A stretch of DNA of 64,000 nt from Silvibacterium acidisoli (GCA_022870745.1 CP085323.1:3038001-3102000), one strand, 5' to 3'. Numbered from the stretch's first letter, positions 1-7,749 are shown. Translations and numbers: made by a program. Notes: generated from the letters alone by a model not told the origin.

Positions 1-116
1 TCCTCGCATTCCACTCGTACGGCATTTTCGTCATCGACCAGCAGTCGCACAATCTCCTGCACAAATTGTTTTATGGGATCTTCATCACTTAGAACGGACG
101 AGGAGTTGATTGTCAT
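1..116 (-). CDS. KH-domain RNA-binding protein, KhpA-like (5' part only)
   Basis: The gene begins at an ATG at 116 and runs off the left edge, so only about 38 residues are visible. After a short polar N-terminus the segment reads DPIKQFVQEIVRLLVDDENAVRV, broken here as DPIKQFVQEIVRLL then VDDENAVRVECE. This matches the opening helix and strand of the small KH proteins of the KhpA family, which bind RNA and partner with KhpB/Jag. Its start codon overlaps the stop of the upstream HD-GYP gene as ATGA, so the two are probably translationally coupled. The GxxG RNA-binding loop lies outside the window, so the family call rests on the N-terminus alone. Confidence 0.6.
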   Translation of the reverse strand, partial: MTINSSSVLSDEDPIKQFVQEIVRLLVDDENAVRVECE

Positions 117-745
117 GAGCTTGATCTCCTTGTACTGTCCTGGAATAGGCTGAACCGTTTCTTAGGGAAATTGATTGCAGTCATCATCGTGGCGAACGCG
201 GCTAGCAGATCAAGGTCGAGACGTGTTCGCTTCTTCGCCATAGCTGCCAACGCTTCATCCCATTTCATCGCGGCAACATATGGGCGCGGCTCCGTCATCG
301 CTGCGAACACATCACATAAAGTCACAATCCGCACTGCGATGGAAATATCGGGGGCAGTGAGCTTCCGAGGATAGCCGCTGCCATCAAGCCGCTCATGATG
401 GTCACGCGTTGTCGTCAGGAGCAGTTCGTCCGTTTCTCCGTCTTCGAGCAGCATTTCGTGTCCGAAATGAGCGTGACCCTGAACAATCTGTGTCTCTTGA
501 GGCGTGAGAGGAGAAGGCTTTTGCAGGATGGCGGCAAGGACTTTGATCTTTCCGATGTCGTGCAGGAGTCCGGCACGCGTCAGTCCTAGTTGCTGGTCTC
601 GTGGAAGATCGAGGAACGCGCTGAAGCAGGCGCATAGCTCAGACACGAGGATGCAGTGTAGATGAAGGATCGGGTCATGCGCGCGCGCCAGTTTCATCCA
701 TCGGGCATCACGACGCGCTTCGGGTTTCGCGTTCAGAGGGGTCAA
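113..745 (-). CDS. HD-GYP domain phosphohydrolase (probable c-di-GMP phosphodiesterase)
   Basis: A 210-residue protein that is essentially one HD-GYP domain. It has LLHDIGKIK near residues 60-68 (the HD metal ligands) and HHERLDGSGYP near 116-126, followed by the usual CDVFAAMT and RPY segment. Members of this family hydrolyse cyclic-di-GMP. No receiver or membrane segment is present, so it is probably a soluble stand-alone enzyme. The chosen start is a TTG with a GAGGAG ribosome-binding site about 7 bases upstream; no ATG fits. The stop overlaps the start of the KH-domain gene as ATGA. A densely folded non-coding stretch lies just upstream and could be its leader. Confidence 0.85.
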   Translation of the reverse strand: MTPLNAKPEARRDARWMKLARAHDPILHLHCILVSELCACFSAFLDLPRDQQLGLTRAGLLHDIGKIKVLAAILQKPSPLTPQETQIVQGHAHFGHEMLLEDGETDELLLTTTRDHHERLDGSGYPRKLTAPDISIAVRIVTLCDVFAAMTEPRPYVAAMKWDEALAAMAKKRTRLDLDLLAAFATMMTAINFPKKRFSLFQDSTRRSSS

Positions 746-781
746 GCTCGGCTCCTCGACAGCGGCCTCAGAGCAAATCGC

Positions 782-994
782 TTGCGGTGCGCCCCCGCAA
801 ACATGCCCTAAAACCCTTGGTCGGGGAGTTCGAAAGCCGTTAAGACGCGGCTCCTGTGACCTTTAGCTTTAGGGGCCTGGACATACGTCACAGGCTCCCC
901 GACGCAAAAGGCGTAGGGAATCCAGCAACACGCAATGAAGCGTGTCAACTTGTCTTAAGGGGTTTCGACACCCCAGGACGGTGCGTGCCCGTCC
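782..994. ncRNA. Candidate structured RNA with a three-way junction and two possible pseudoknots
   Basis: No gene fits this stretch, but it is full of perfect pairings. A closing stem pairs 821-828 (TCGGGGAG) with 895-902. Inside it are a hairpin 835-839/848-852 and an 8-bp stem 853-860/887-894, which make a three-way junction. Further hairpins are 782-787/795-800, 902-905/911-914, 928-933/940-945, 959-963/970-974 and 976-981/989-994. Two long-range 7-bp pairings would be pseudoknots: 806-812 with 868-874, and 840-846 (a hairpin loop) with 952-958. Extra G-U pairs appear more often if the minus strand is the RNA, which would make it the leader of the HD-GYP/KH operon. I do not recognise the class. 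Confidence 0.5.
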
Positions 995-1134
995 CACTCT
1001 CCATCATCCTTGAAAGGCCATGCTTTGGGCAAGATGAACCGTTACTTGCCGAGCAATGTACACTTTCGCCTAGCTGCTGCCATCGAAGCGGCCGAACTGC
1101 GAATGCCACATTGCCAAGTAGGACGGAGGGGCCA

Positions 1135-1602
1135 TTGGCAGTAAAAAAGGGCACGAGAACGCCGCAGGCAAAAAACGCCGAGCTTCTGGTAGCGATGACC
1201 GGCAAGGCGAGTCCCGCGAAGGCGGCCGAAGGCGACAAGCCGGTATTTGCCTATATCGAGAGCCTTCCCGAACCGCAGAAGAGCATCGCCAAACGTGTCG
1301 ATGCCTTGGCCGCCAAGGCACTGCCGGAACTCAAACGCGCGGTGAAATGGGGAATGGCGTACTATGGCGTTCCTGATGGGTGGTGCTTCACTTCCGGCGC
1401 CTTTGTCGGTCACCTGAAGCTGATGTTCATCCGGGGGAACGAACTGCAACCAGAACCCCCAGTGACACCGACCGGAATGGGTAAGGCAACACGAGGCGTC
1501 GAGTTGGCCGCCATGGACGAGCTCGACGAGAAACAGGTGCTTTCGTGGATGGTTCAGGCCGCCGAGAAACCGTTCGTCACAGCGGCGATGAAGAAGAAAT
1601 AG
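1135..1602 (+). CDS. DUF1801 family protein
   Basis: About 155 residues with the DUF1801 (YdhG-like) pattern: a lysine/alanine-rich N-terminus, then VFAYIESLPEPQKSIAKRVDAL, and later VKWGMAYYGVPDG and LKLMFIRGNEL. The biochemical role of the family is not established. The open frame extends back to 856, but that extension runs through the folded non-coding block and has no protein-like character. A TTG at 1135 with GGAGGG about 6 bases upstream is therefore the better start. The frame ends in a KKK tail, as is common in this family. It stands alone between the folded stretch and a 347-base gap. Confidence 0.75.
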   Translation: MAVKKGTRTPQAKNAELLVAMTGKASPAKAAEGDKPVFAYIESLPEPQKSIAKRVDALAAKALPELKRAVKWGMAYYGVPDGWCFTSGAFVGHLKLMFIRGNELQPEPPVTPTGMGKATRGVELAAMDELDEKQVLSWMVQAAEKPFVTAAMKKK

Positions 1603-1949
1603 GCTTCCCGCCGGCTCAGCAGGCTACCTAAAATGCAGTTCTATTCTTTCGGCTTCGAGCTAGATTTAGGAGAGCGCGGTCGCCCGCGATTGGCATTCTA
1701 TTGAGATCTATTTCTCTCCTAAGCCTCCGTACCCTCACGAATGAGCAAACTCTTTTGCACCTCATATGACTCCCCAGATTTTGTGATCCGGATCTTCGAT
1801 CCTTTGGCACATTGTCGTGCAACCTTCCCATTATGTGGTACTGTACGGTCTAGTTCCATATGGTTCCGGTTGGGGTTTCCCAATGCAATCGCTGTGGTTC
1901 GAAGAGTGAGAAATTGAACGTTGGAAATGGGAATGGTTTGTCTTAACTC
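1603..1949. other. Intergenic stretch with one TetR-type operator
   Basis: No convincing gene is seen here. The only structured element recognised is the 15-bp operator-like sequence at 1840-1854. The rest, including a short minus-strand frame at 1628-1831, has no recognisable protein pattern. Confidence 0.6.
1840..1854 (+). promoter_or_regulatory. Operator-like site ACTGTACGGTCTAGT
   Basis: An imperfect palindrome of the form ACT..AC.GT..AGT, repeated nearly identically at 5684-5698 and 5715-5729 beside the TetR gene. It sits about 100 bases upstream of the VOC gene at 1950. This suggests that the same TetR protein controls that gene and perhaps the following oxidoreductase. Confidence 0.65.
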
Positions 1950-2303
1950 ATGAAGATCAAGCGGATCATCCCCAACATCGCGGCGCAGGACACCACAAAG
2001 GCCAAAGAGTTTTACGGGGACTTGCTTGGCCTCGACGTCGTTATGGACATGGGATGGATTGCGACCTTCGAGGCAGATGCTCTCGTGCAGCCGCAGCTCA
2101 GCGTAGCAACGAAGGGCGGATCAGAAACGTCCGTTCCCGATTTCACTTTCGAGGTCGATGACTTGGAGGAAGCGCTACGCCGATTTCGTGAGGCAGGGGT
2201 GTTGATCGAATACGGACCCGCAACAGAACCATGGGGAGTACGGCGCTTCTACGTCCGCGATCCATTTGGGCGTCTGCTCAATGTCATGACGCACTGCCAA
2301 TAG
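1950..2303 (+). CDS. VOC (glyoxalase/bleomycin resistance) family protein
   Basis: A 117-residue single VOC domain with two beta-alpha-beta-beta-beta modules. It opens MKIKRIIPNIAAQDTTKAKEFY, then has FYGDLLGLDVVMDMGW and a C-terminal module ending FYVRDPFGRLLNVM. The E/H metal-site pattern is only partly obvious, so glyoxalase activity cannot be assumed. A copy of the TetR operator lies upstream. A second VOC gene (5757) carries the same operator, so the two are probably co-regulated, perhaps in a response to a reactive or toxic compound. Confidence 0.85.
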   Translation: MKIKRIIPNIAAQDTTKAKEFYGDLLGLDVVMDMGWIATFEADALVQPQLSVATKGGSETSVPDFTFEVDDLEEALRRFREAGVLIEYGPATEPWGVRRFYVRDPFGRLLNVMTHCQ

Positions 2304-2338
2304 AGGGACACGAGCGCAAATATTCGCTCTCTGTGAAG

Positions 2339-2575
2339 CTAAGACGTTTTCGACTTGCCTTGATCTTTCCGTTTCTTCTTCTCGGCGACTGTTGTTTCGG
2401 GCAGTTCCAGATACCAATGGCAAGCCCCTCGAATGAGCTCCGTGAAAGTCATATCGTTTTTTTGGAGTCTGGCCTTTACCTGCTCTACAAGCTCTTTGGG
2501 TAGCCGTACCTGTACAGGGACAAGCTCTCCGCGCTCTTCGAGGTAATCCAACAGTGTTTTGGCTTTGATTGGCAA
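2339..2575 (-). CDS. Ribbon-helix-helix protein
   Basis: A 78-residue protein with a short N-terminus, then VPVQVRLPKELVEQVKARL and MTFTELIRGACHWYLEL. These fit the beta strand and two helices of the MetJ/Arc/CopG fold, with a basic tail. Such proteins bind DNA as dimers and act as antitoxins or small repressors. No toxin partner is seen next to it: the left neighbour is a convergent VOC gene and the right neighbour a divergent oxidoreductase. It could regulate the divergent promoter at 2652-2681. Confidence 0.75.
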   Translation of the reverse strand: MPIKAKTLLDYLEERGELVPVQVRLPKELVEQVKARLQKNDMTFTELIRGACHWYLELPETTVAEKKKRKDQGKSKTS

Positions 2576-2651
2576 CGCTACCTCGCTCTTGAAGTGAAGC
2601 CTAGATTATCACTTGGCAGCGCCACAGCTCGCAATCTTCATTCGGATTGTA

Positions 2652-2681
2652 TTGACGAAATATCATTACAAACTGTATACC
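2652..2681 (+). promoter_or_regulatory. Probable sigma70-type promoter of the quinone oxidoreductase gene
   Basis: TTGACG (2652-2657) and TATACC (2676-2681) are separated by 18 bases and lie about 40 bases ahead of the start at 2723. The short overlapping sequence GTATAC could also be a small operator half. Confidence 0.45.
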
Positions 2682-2722
2682 TTGAATCGACCTTAGCTGT
2701 TCGGACAAAGGAGTAGAAGTTG

Positions 2723-3709
2723 ATGCGAGCGATAGTCGTGGAGCGGCATGGTGGCCCGGAAGAACTTATCTTGACGGATGTTCCGGTGCCGCAAGCCCCG
2801 GGCAGAGGCCAAGCGATCGTCCGCATCGCAGTGGCTGGGGTGAACTTCATGGATATCGGATTCCGTAGCGGGATGTACCCGCATGCGGTTCCGTTTATGC
2901 CGGGATCGGAAGGAGCGGGCGTCGTAGAGTCTGTCGGCGAAGGCGTCGAGCACGTGAAAATCTCTGACCGTGTCGCTTTTGGCGGCCAAAAGGGAGCCTA
3001 TGCGGAACTCATTCTTGTAGACGCGGACCGGCTGATTCCGCTTCCAGATGATTTGAGCTTCGAGCAGGGAGCGTCTTTACCAGTACAGGGATTGACGGCG
3101 CAGTATGTAATCACCGAATTCCGCAGACCCAAGAAAGGCGACTTCGTATTGATCCATGCCGCTGCCGGCGGTATGGGTGGGTTGCTCGTTCAATGGGCAT
3201 CCCATCTCGGAGCAGAGGTGATCGCGACAGTCTCAAACGAAGATAAGGCTCGCACTGCGAAACAACTGGGGGCCGGGCATGCGGTTCTCTACACGAGTCA
3301 GGATTTTGTTGCCGAGACTCAGAGGATTACCGGTGGTCGTGGAGCCGACCTGATTTTCGACGGCGTTGGCCGCGAAACGTCTGAGAAGAACCTGGAAGCT
3401 GTCGCGTTGCGGGGACACATCGTTGCTTTCGGGGCATCAAGCGGTTTTCCCAGTCCGGTTTCGGTCTACACGCTCATGCGTCGTTCAATTTCTCTCTGCG
3501 GCGCGAGCCTGGCACACATGCATACACGAGACGAGCTTTTGCGACGTGCTGATGAAGTCATCTCGGGTGTCAGAGAAGGATGGCTGGAGCTGAACCTGAC
3601 TCATAGCCTGCCGCTTGAACAAGCAGCGGACGCACATCGGATGATCGAGAACCGCGACTCTCAAGGAAAGCTCTTGTTGTCTGTGGCTCATTTGGCCGGT
3701 GCTTCCTAG
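2723..3709 (+). CDS. Zinc-independent NADPH:quinone oxidoreductase, MDR superfamily
   Basis: About 328 residues. The N-terminal GroES-like domain carries VAGVNFMDIGFRSGMYP and MPGSEGAGVVESVGEGV, typical of quinone oxidoreductases without the structural zinc. The Rossmann half has HAAAGGMGGLLVQWA near residue 150, and the segment GGRGADLIFDGVG follows. The family reduces quinones or reactive enones with NADPH. The ATG at 2723 has AAAGGAG about 10 bases upstream; a TTG precedes it in frame but is less well placed. The next two genes encode small membrane proteins on the same strand with short gaps. Confidence 0.9.
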   Translation: MRAIVVERHGGPEELILTDVPVPQAPGRGQAIVRIAVAGVNFMDIGFRSGMYPHAVPFMPGSEGAGVVESVGEGVEHVKISDRVAFGGQKGAYAELILVDADRLIPLPDDLSFEQGASLPVQGLTAQYVITEFRRPKKGDFVLIHAAAGGMGGLLVQWASHLGAEVIATVSNEDKARTAKQLGAGHAVLYTSQDFVAETQRITGGRGADLIFDGVGRETSEKNLEAVALRGHIVAFGASSGFPSPVSVYTLMRRSISLCGASLAHMHTRDELLRRADEVISGVREGWLELNLTHSLPLEQAADAHRMIENRDSQGKLLLSVAHLAGAS

Positions 3710-3751
3710 AGGTTATGGCCTCCAGACTCCAAAAATCCGAGAGGACACTTG

Positions 3752-4447
3752 ATGCCGATCTCAGGAATGGTCTTCGCCGTCACGATGATTGGAATGGGGC
3801 TCGTTGGGATCGTCAACAGCGATTTGATGCCGGTGTGGAACCCTGTCTTTGGCACCGGATCAGCACACAAGCTACTTGTCGAGTTTGGAATTGGCGTTTC
3901 GCTCGTGTCAGGTACGGGACTGCTCTTCAGTCGGTCTGCCGCCGGAGCTGCTCGCTTGCTGCTCGCTACTCTATCGGTCTGGGTGCTCCTGTTCCGTCTA
4001 CCGAACTTTATTCGTACATCGCCATTCGAGGCTTGTTGGACCGTATTTCCTCTCCTAGTGATGATCTCTGGAAGCATGGTCATCTACGTTTGGGTTGCCG
4101 TTGAATGGGACCATGAACACGTTCGCTGGATCAGCACAACGAACGGCCTGCACGTAGCGAGGGCACTCTACGGTCTTGCGCTTATCTTCTTCGGGATCGC
4201 CCATCTCATTGATGTCCCGGATACTGTTTCGCTCGTACCTAGGTGGCTGCCGAGCCCCTTGTTTCTGGCTTATTGCAACGACTTTACCTTCATTGCGGCC
4301 GGTGTGGCGGTCCTGTTGTTCAAACGCTGGGCACAACTAGCTGCGGCGCTATCGGCGATCCAGATCGGATCGTTCTTGTTGCTGGTGTGGATACCCATCG
4401 TCATGCGAGGTTCCAGAGTCCGGTTTCAGTGGAGCGAGACCTTTTGA
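3752..4447 (+). CDS. Integral membrane protein with a duplicated DoxX-like layout
   Basis: About 231 residues, almost entirely hydrophobic, with seven or eight predicted membrane segments arranged as two similar halves. Each half has an FGxG- or FFGIAHL-like turn (PVFGTGSAHKLLVEFGIGV; GLALIFFGIAHLIDVPD). It resembles DoxX/DUF4267-type small membrane proteins but I cannot name a function. It follows the quinone oxidoreductase by about 40 bases and precedes a true DoxX-like gene. The group of three may therefore form a redox-related transcription unit. Confidence 0.6.
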   Translation: MPISGMVFAVTMIGMGLVGIVNSDLMPVWNPVFGTGSAHKLLVEFGIGVSLVSGTGLLFSRSAAGAARLLLATLSVWVLLFRLPNFIRTSPFEACWTVFPLLVMISGSMVIYVWVAVEWDHEHVRWISTTNGLHVARALYGLALIFFGIAHLIDVPDTVSLVPRWLPSPLFLAYCNDFTFIAAGVAVLLFKRWAQLAAALSAIQIGSFLLLVWIPIVMRGSRVRFQWSETF

Positions 4448-4514
4448 ATGCAGCGCTCCTAGCGGCTTCATGGGTAGTTGCCGACTCTTATCGATCTACA
4501 AGAAGGAGTTCCGA

Positions 4515-4910
4515 ATGAAATTTCTATGTCCACTCGGAAGAGTTCTATTCGCTTTGAATTTCGTTGTGGCACTTCCGTATCACTTTACCCACGGAGCCGT
4601 TCAAGCTGCCGCCGGGCAAGGGGTGATGCTTCCGGCATTGGTCGTTCCGCTGTCCGGTGTGCTGGCTTTTATCGGAGGCCTCAGCGTTGCACTCGGCTAT
4701 AAGGCCCGATGGGGAGCGTGGGCTTTGGTCGCGTTTTTGGTTCCCGTCACCCTCTACATGCACGCATTCTGGAGACTGAGTGATCCCCAAATGACTTTTG
4801 TAGAGGAAGTGCTGTTTCTGAAAAACATTTCGATGCTTGGTGGGGCGCTGTTGATCTCGCAGTTGGGTGCTGGCCCTACGAGTTTCGATCAGCGCAATAT
4901 ACCGGGCTGA
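4515..4910 (+). CDS. DoxX family membrane protein
   Basis: A 131-residue protein with four hydrophobic segments in the DoxX order: PLGRVLFALNFV at the start, LVVPLSGVLAFIGGLSVALGY, WALVAFLVPVTLYMHAFW, and FLKNISMLGGALLISQLG at the end. DoxX proteins occur beside quinone-linked enzymes. The ATG at 4515 has GAAGGAG 7 bases upstream; the open frame extends back to 4470 without a site. The strand switches after it, with the convergent TetR gene at 4982. Confidence 0.8.
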   Translation: MKFLCPLGRVLFALNFVVALPYHFTHGAVQAAAGQGVMLPALVVPLSGVLAFIGGLSVALGYKARWGAWALVAFLVPVTLYMHAFWRLSDPQMTFVEEVLFLKNISMLGGALLISQLGAGPTSFDQRNIPG

Positions 4911-4981
4911 CCGCAATTCGAGAGCCCAACAAATCTCGATGCAATGTCATAGCTTGCACAGAGGAGTTCGTGCAGGTGAGT

Positions 4982-5644
4982 TCAACCTTTGCGCTCATAG
5001 GCGGCGAGAAATACGCGCACGCTCTCCGCGACATGACGGCGGAGTGCTGCGGGCTTCGGAATCGCGTCATCGCCGAGGAGCATCGCCCGATTGAGGGGTT
5101 CGGACATCACGAGCCAGTTGAAATGCGAGGCGGCAGTCTTTGGATCTTCGATCTTCAACAAGCCGCGTTCACCAATCTGTTCGAGAATCTTGGCAAAGAT
5201 CGTCATGGCGCGTTGCGGCCCGCGCTCATAAAGAACTTGCGCGAGTTCCGGGAAGCGGCTTACTTCGCCAATGACTAGACGGCGGAGCTGCATGATGGGC
5301 GGCGTGAGGACGATTGACAATTGCCGCAGTGCATACATCTCTAAATATTCCGAAAGTTCACCGCTATCGCTGAACTCCGGCACGTCGTTGTGTACTGCAT
5401 CGCCCGCCCTGTCGGTCATGCCCCTCACAATGCCGACGAACAGTGCCTCTTTGCTAGCAAACTGCTTGTACACAGTTTGCTTGGAGACCTGCGCAATAGC
5501 AGCAATTTCATCCATGCTGGCCCCAAGGTAGCCGCTCTTCAAAAAGACACCCATCGCCGCCGCCAGAATCGCTTGACGCTTCTTCTCCGAATTGCCCGTA
5601 TCCTCTTTTACTACCGTCTTCTTAGCAGGCCGGGAACGTGCCAT
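4982..5644 (-). CDS. TetR/AcrR family transcriptional regulator
   Basis: A 220-residue repressor. A basic, lysine-rich N-terminus precedes the helix-turn-helix at about residues 22-68 (AILAAAMGVFLKSGYLGASM, then SKQTVYKQFASKEALF). The remainder is helical and of the AefR-like C-terminal type. The ligand is unknown. Its start lies 40 bases from two operator-like palindromes that it shares with the divergent VOC gene. It therefore probably represses itself, that gene, and the VOC gene at 1950, which has a third copy. Confidence 0.9.
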   Translation of the reverse strand: MARSRPAKKTVVKEDTGNSEKKRQAILAAAMGVFLKSGYLGASMDEIAAIAQVSKQTVYKQFASKEALFVGIVRGMTDRAGDAVHNDVPEFSDSGELSEYLEMYALRQLSIVLTPPIMQLRRLVIGEVSRFPELAQVLYERGPQRAMTIFAKILEQIGERGLLKIEDPKTAASHFNWLVMSEPLNRAMLLGDDAIPKPAALRRHVAESVRVFLAAYERKG

Positions 5645-5683
5645 CTTTCACCTCGATGAAACTACTTAATCTTGACACACAGT

Positions 5684-5698
5684 ACTGTGCAGTCTAGT
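5684..5698 (+). promoter_or_regulatory. Operator-like site ACTGTGCAGTCTAGT
   Basis: This palindrome has the same form as the sites at 1840 and 5715 and lies in the divergent intergenic region. A TTGACA at 5672-5677 overlaps its left side, so a bound repressor would cover the probable promoter of the VOC gene at 5757. Confidence 0.65.
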
Positions 5699-5714
5699 CT
5701 TCTGATTAATCGGT

Positions 5715-5729
5715 ACTGTACCGTCTAGT
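5715..5729 (+). promoter_or_regulatory. Operator-like site ACTGTACCGTCTAGT
   Basis: It differs by one base from the site at 1840-1854. It starts 31 bases after the site at 5684, about three helical turns, so two dimers could bind on the same face of the DNA. Confidence 0.65.
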
Positions 5730-5756
5730 TCCTAACGACTGATTGGGGTTCGAAAT

Positions 5757-6119
5757 ATGCGCATCAAATTTGCGGAACTTCCCGTGTTCAATCAAGACAG
5801 GGCAAAGGCTTTTTACACAGAACACTTCGCTTGTCAGGTTGTCGCAGACGCTCCTATGGGGCCAGATAGTTGGCGTTGGATCGAGCTGCTGTTTCCAGGG
5901 ACAGAAACGACGCTGCATTTTCTCCAGCGCCCCGATGAGAACCCTTCCAAGGGACCAGTGATGGTGCTCGTGGATGACGATCTGGCCGGTGTCATCTCCC
6001 GTCTGAAGGCAAGCGGCGTGAAGGCCAATGATCCGAAGCCCGCGCCCTGGCAACCGGGGGTAACGGTTGCCGAGTTCTGGGATAGCGAAGGAAACCGCAT
6101 GGTTCTCAGCAGTCACTGA
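5757..6119 (+). CDS. VOC family protein
   Basis: A 120-residue VOC domain beginning MRIKFAELPVFNQDRAKAFY, with WRWIELLFPGTETTLHF in the first module and a C-terminal strand reading VAEFWDSEGNRMVLSS. It resembles the PhnB/glyoxalase-like group with no assigned substrate. Its promoter region carries two copies of the TetR operator. It is followed after 7 bases by a DUF1569 gene and then a coupled YdeI-like gene, so the three probably form an operon under TetR control. Confidence 0.85.
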   Translation: MRIKFAELPVFNQDRAKAFYTEHFACQVVADAPMGPDSWRWIELLFPGTETTLHFLQRPDENPSKGPVMVLVDDDLAGVISRLKASGVKANDPKPAPWQPGVTVAEFWDSEGNRMVLSSH

Positions 6120-6126
6120 GACCAGA

Positions 6127-6588
6127 ATGGGAGAGGCGCTCGTGAAGAACCTGTTTGAACCTTCTTGCGTAGCAGAGATCAAAGGCCGGATTGAACGTTT
6201 GCGGCCAAATAGCGAGAGGCACTGGGGCGTGATGTCACCTGCTCAGATGCTGGCTCATTGTTCTGCCTGGATGGAGATGGCTGCGGGACTTAACAAACCA
6301 CCCCGCAACTTCCTTGGGCGGATCGTAGGCAAGTTCGCGAAGAAGTCGATCTTGGAGAGACCCATCAAGAGGAACATGCCCACAGACAAGAGCCTGCTGG
6401 TTGAAGACGAGAGGGACTTTGCTACGGAGCAGCATCGGCTCCTCAGTTGGCTTGACAGATTTTCAGCCGCTGGACCAACAGGTTGCACAACTCACCCTCA
6501 CAGCTTCTTCGGCCACATGACGCCTATGGAATGGTCCGCGATGGGATACAAGCATCTTGACCATCATTTGAGCCAGTTCGGCGTATGA
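6127..6588 (+). CDS. DUF1569 (DinB-like) protein
   Basis: A 153-residue protein with RHWGVMSPAQMLAHCSAWM near residue 35 and a C-terminal HSFFGHMTPMEWSAMGYKHLDHHLSQFG. This is the three-histidine layout of the DinB/YfiT fold that usually binds a metal. Some DinB-like enzymes are thiol transferases, but no activity is known for DUF1569. The start at 6127 is chosen because it follows the VOC stop closely; the open frame before it overlaps that gene. Its stop overlaps the next start as ATGA. Confidence 0.8.
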   Translation: MGEALVKNLFEPSCVAEIKGRIERLRPNSERHWGVMSPAQMLAHCSAWMEMAAGLNKPPRNFLGRIVGKFAKKSILERPIKRNMPTDKSLLVEDERDFATEQHRLLSWLDRFSAAGPTGCTTHPHSFFGHMTPMEWSAMGYKHLDHHLSQFGV

Positions 6589-7181
6589 AGAAATCTGAAT
6601 CCCTTCCGACGCTGACCTTCAAGAGTTCGCGAGAGCTTCAAACCTACATGTCCGGCCAGCCGCGGGCGGCTGAAGGCTTTTGGCTCAAACTTTCGAAGGC
6701 CGGTGCGCCCGAGGCGACGATCTCAAGAGACGAAGCGATCGATACCGCGCTTTGTTGTGGCTGGATCGATGGTCAGCTCGCAAAGTTCGATGACTCGTAC
6801 TTCCTCATCCGTATGACTCCGCGCCGTGCAGGGAGCCGCTGGTCCGCGAAGAACCGCGCAGCAGTCGATCGTTTGGCAGGGCTAAACCGTCTCTTGCCAG
6901 CCGGCATTGACGAGATCAATGCTGCGAAGGAGGATGGCCGATGGGATGCGGCATATGCCTCGCAGGGTAAGGCTGAGCCGCCTCAAGATTTACTCGCGGC
7001 ATTGCGCTCGAATAAGGCCGCATTGCGTTTTTTCGAAGGGCTAGATCGCGCGAACCGATACTCAATCATCTATCGGGTCGGCGAAGCGAAGCGGCCTGAG
7101 ACGCGCGCCAATCGCATAGCAAAGTTCGTCGCAATGCTGGAGCGCGGAGAGACGATCCACCGATCCAAGAAGAAGGCGTGA
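6585..7181 (+). CDS. YdeI/OmpD-associated family protein
   Basis: A 198-residue protein with the family features: FWLKLSKAGAPEATISRDEAIDTALCCGWIDGQ early, then FLIRMTPRRAGSRWSAKN, and a C-terminal EAKRPETRANRIAKFV helix ending in a KKK tail. The molecular role is not established. It is translationally coupled to DUF1569 (ATGA overlap), which places it in the TetR-controlled unit. Confidence 0.85.
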   Translation: MKKSESLPTLTFKSSRELQTYMSGQPRAAEGFWLKLSKAGAPEATISRDEAIDTALCCGWIDGQLAKFDDSYFLIRMTPRRAGSRWSAKNRAAVDRLAGLNRLLPAGIDEINAAKEDGRWDAAYASQGKAEPPQDLLAALRSNKAALRFFEGLDRANRYSIIYRVGEAKRPETRANRIAKFVAMLERGETIHRSKKKA

Positions 7182-7194
7182 CGAAGACTGTGAG

Positions 7195-7359
7195 ATGACG
7201 ATGGCCCTGCTCGACTACATCCGGGTTGCCTTTACGATCCAGATGGCAATCGATGGTTACTACAGGAGCGTGGTTACCGACACGAATGATCTTCAACCCT
7301 TTGCAGTCGACTTGGGAGTGGTACTCGGACGCCTATGGTTTGGGATACGGGCTTACTAA
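7195..7359 (+). CDS. Small hypothetical protein (54 aa)
   Basis: A 54-codon frame beginning MTMALLDYIRVAF and ending VVLGRLWFGIRAY. It is mildly hydrophobic with a regular codon pattern and starts 13 bases after the YdeI stop, so it could be the last gene of that operon. I do not recognise a family. It may be a short real protein or the remnant of a longer one. Confidence 0.4.
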   Translation: MTMALLDYIRVAFTIQMAIDGYYRSVVTDTNDLQPFAVDLGVVLGRLWFGIRAY

Positions 7360-7390
7360 ACGATCACGTTCTGTTCAACGACTAAACACT

Positions 7391-7588
7391 ATGGCGCTTG
7401 ATCCAAAAAGCGATAAGCCGACACCGCTGTGGGAGAGTGTCCACAAGTGTCCCAGTTGCGATTACGAACTGAACCTCGAAAAAATCGACTTTCGAGGGGC
7501 AACGACCGGCATCGCCACATGCCCCCGATGCGAGTGGGAAGGTCAGATCAACGTGCAGATTGTCCTCTCTGAGCCGTCTGAGGACTAA
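7391..7588 (+). CDS. Small zinc-ribbon protein
   Basis: A 65-residue protein with two CxxC pairs (HKCPSCDYEL and TCPRCEWEG) about 24 residues apart, which make a one-zinc ribbon. The start at 7391 is an ATG just before this domain. The open frame before it overlaps the preceding small gene and has no protein character. The function is unknown; such ribbons bind nucleic acids or other proteins. Confidence 0.65.
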   Translation: MALDPKSDKPTPLWESVHKCPSCDYELNLEKIDFRGATTGIATCPRCEWEGQINVQIVLSEPSED

Positions 7589-7749
7589 CCATACTGGAGA
7601 CACTCTCATGCTACGTCGATGCGCGCGGTCACCTGCCGTCAGAGGCACGCACGCTCTGACCGAGGCCAATGCCAATCTCGGAGAACACCATCTCTGATCT
7701 GACTACTTTGAGCTCTTTCGGCGGCAGGCGGGAGAAGATACCGCGAGAG

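Noticed and set aside
821-902. Hammerhead ribozyme, c-di-GMP-I riboswitch or tRNA/tmRNA part
   Set aside because: The three-way junction lacks the CUGAUGA/GAAA core and the GEMM consensus blocks. The TTCGA-containing hairpin at 959-974 does not form a proper T-arm with an acceptor stem.
856-1134. N-terminal extension of the DUF1801 frame back to 856
   Set aside because: It runs through the hairpin-rich non-coding block, lacks family similarity, and a TTG with a good ribosome-binding site exists at 1135.
1628-1831. Minus-strand 67-codon frame
   Set aside because: No start site, no family resemblance, and composition like non-coding sequence.
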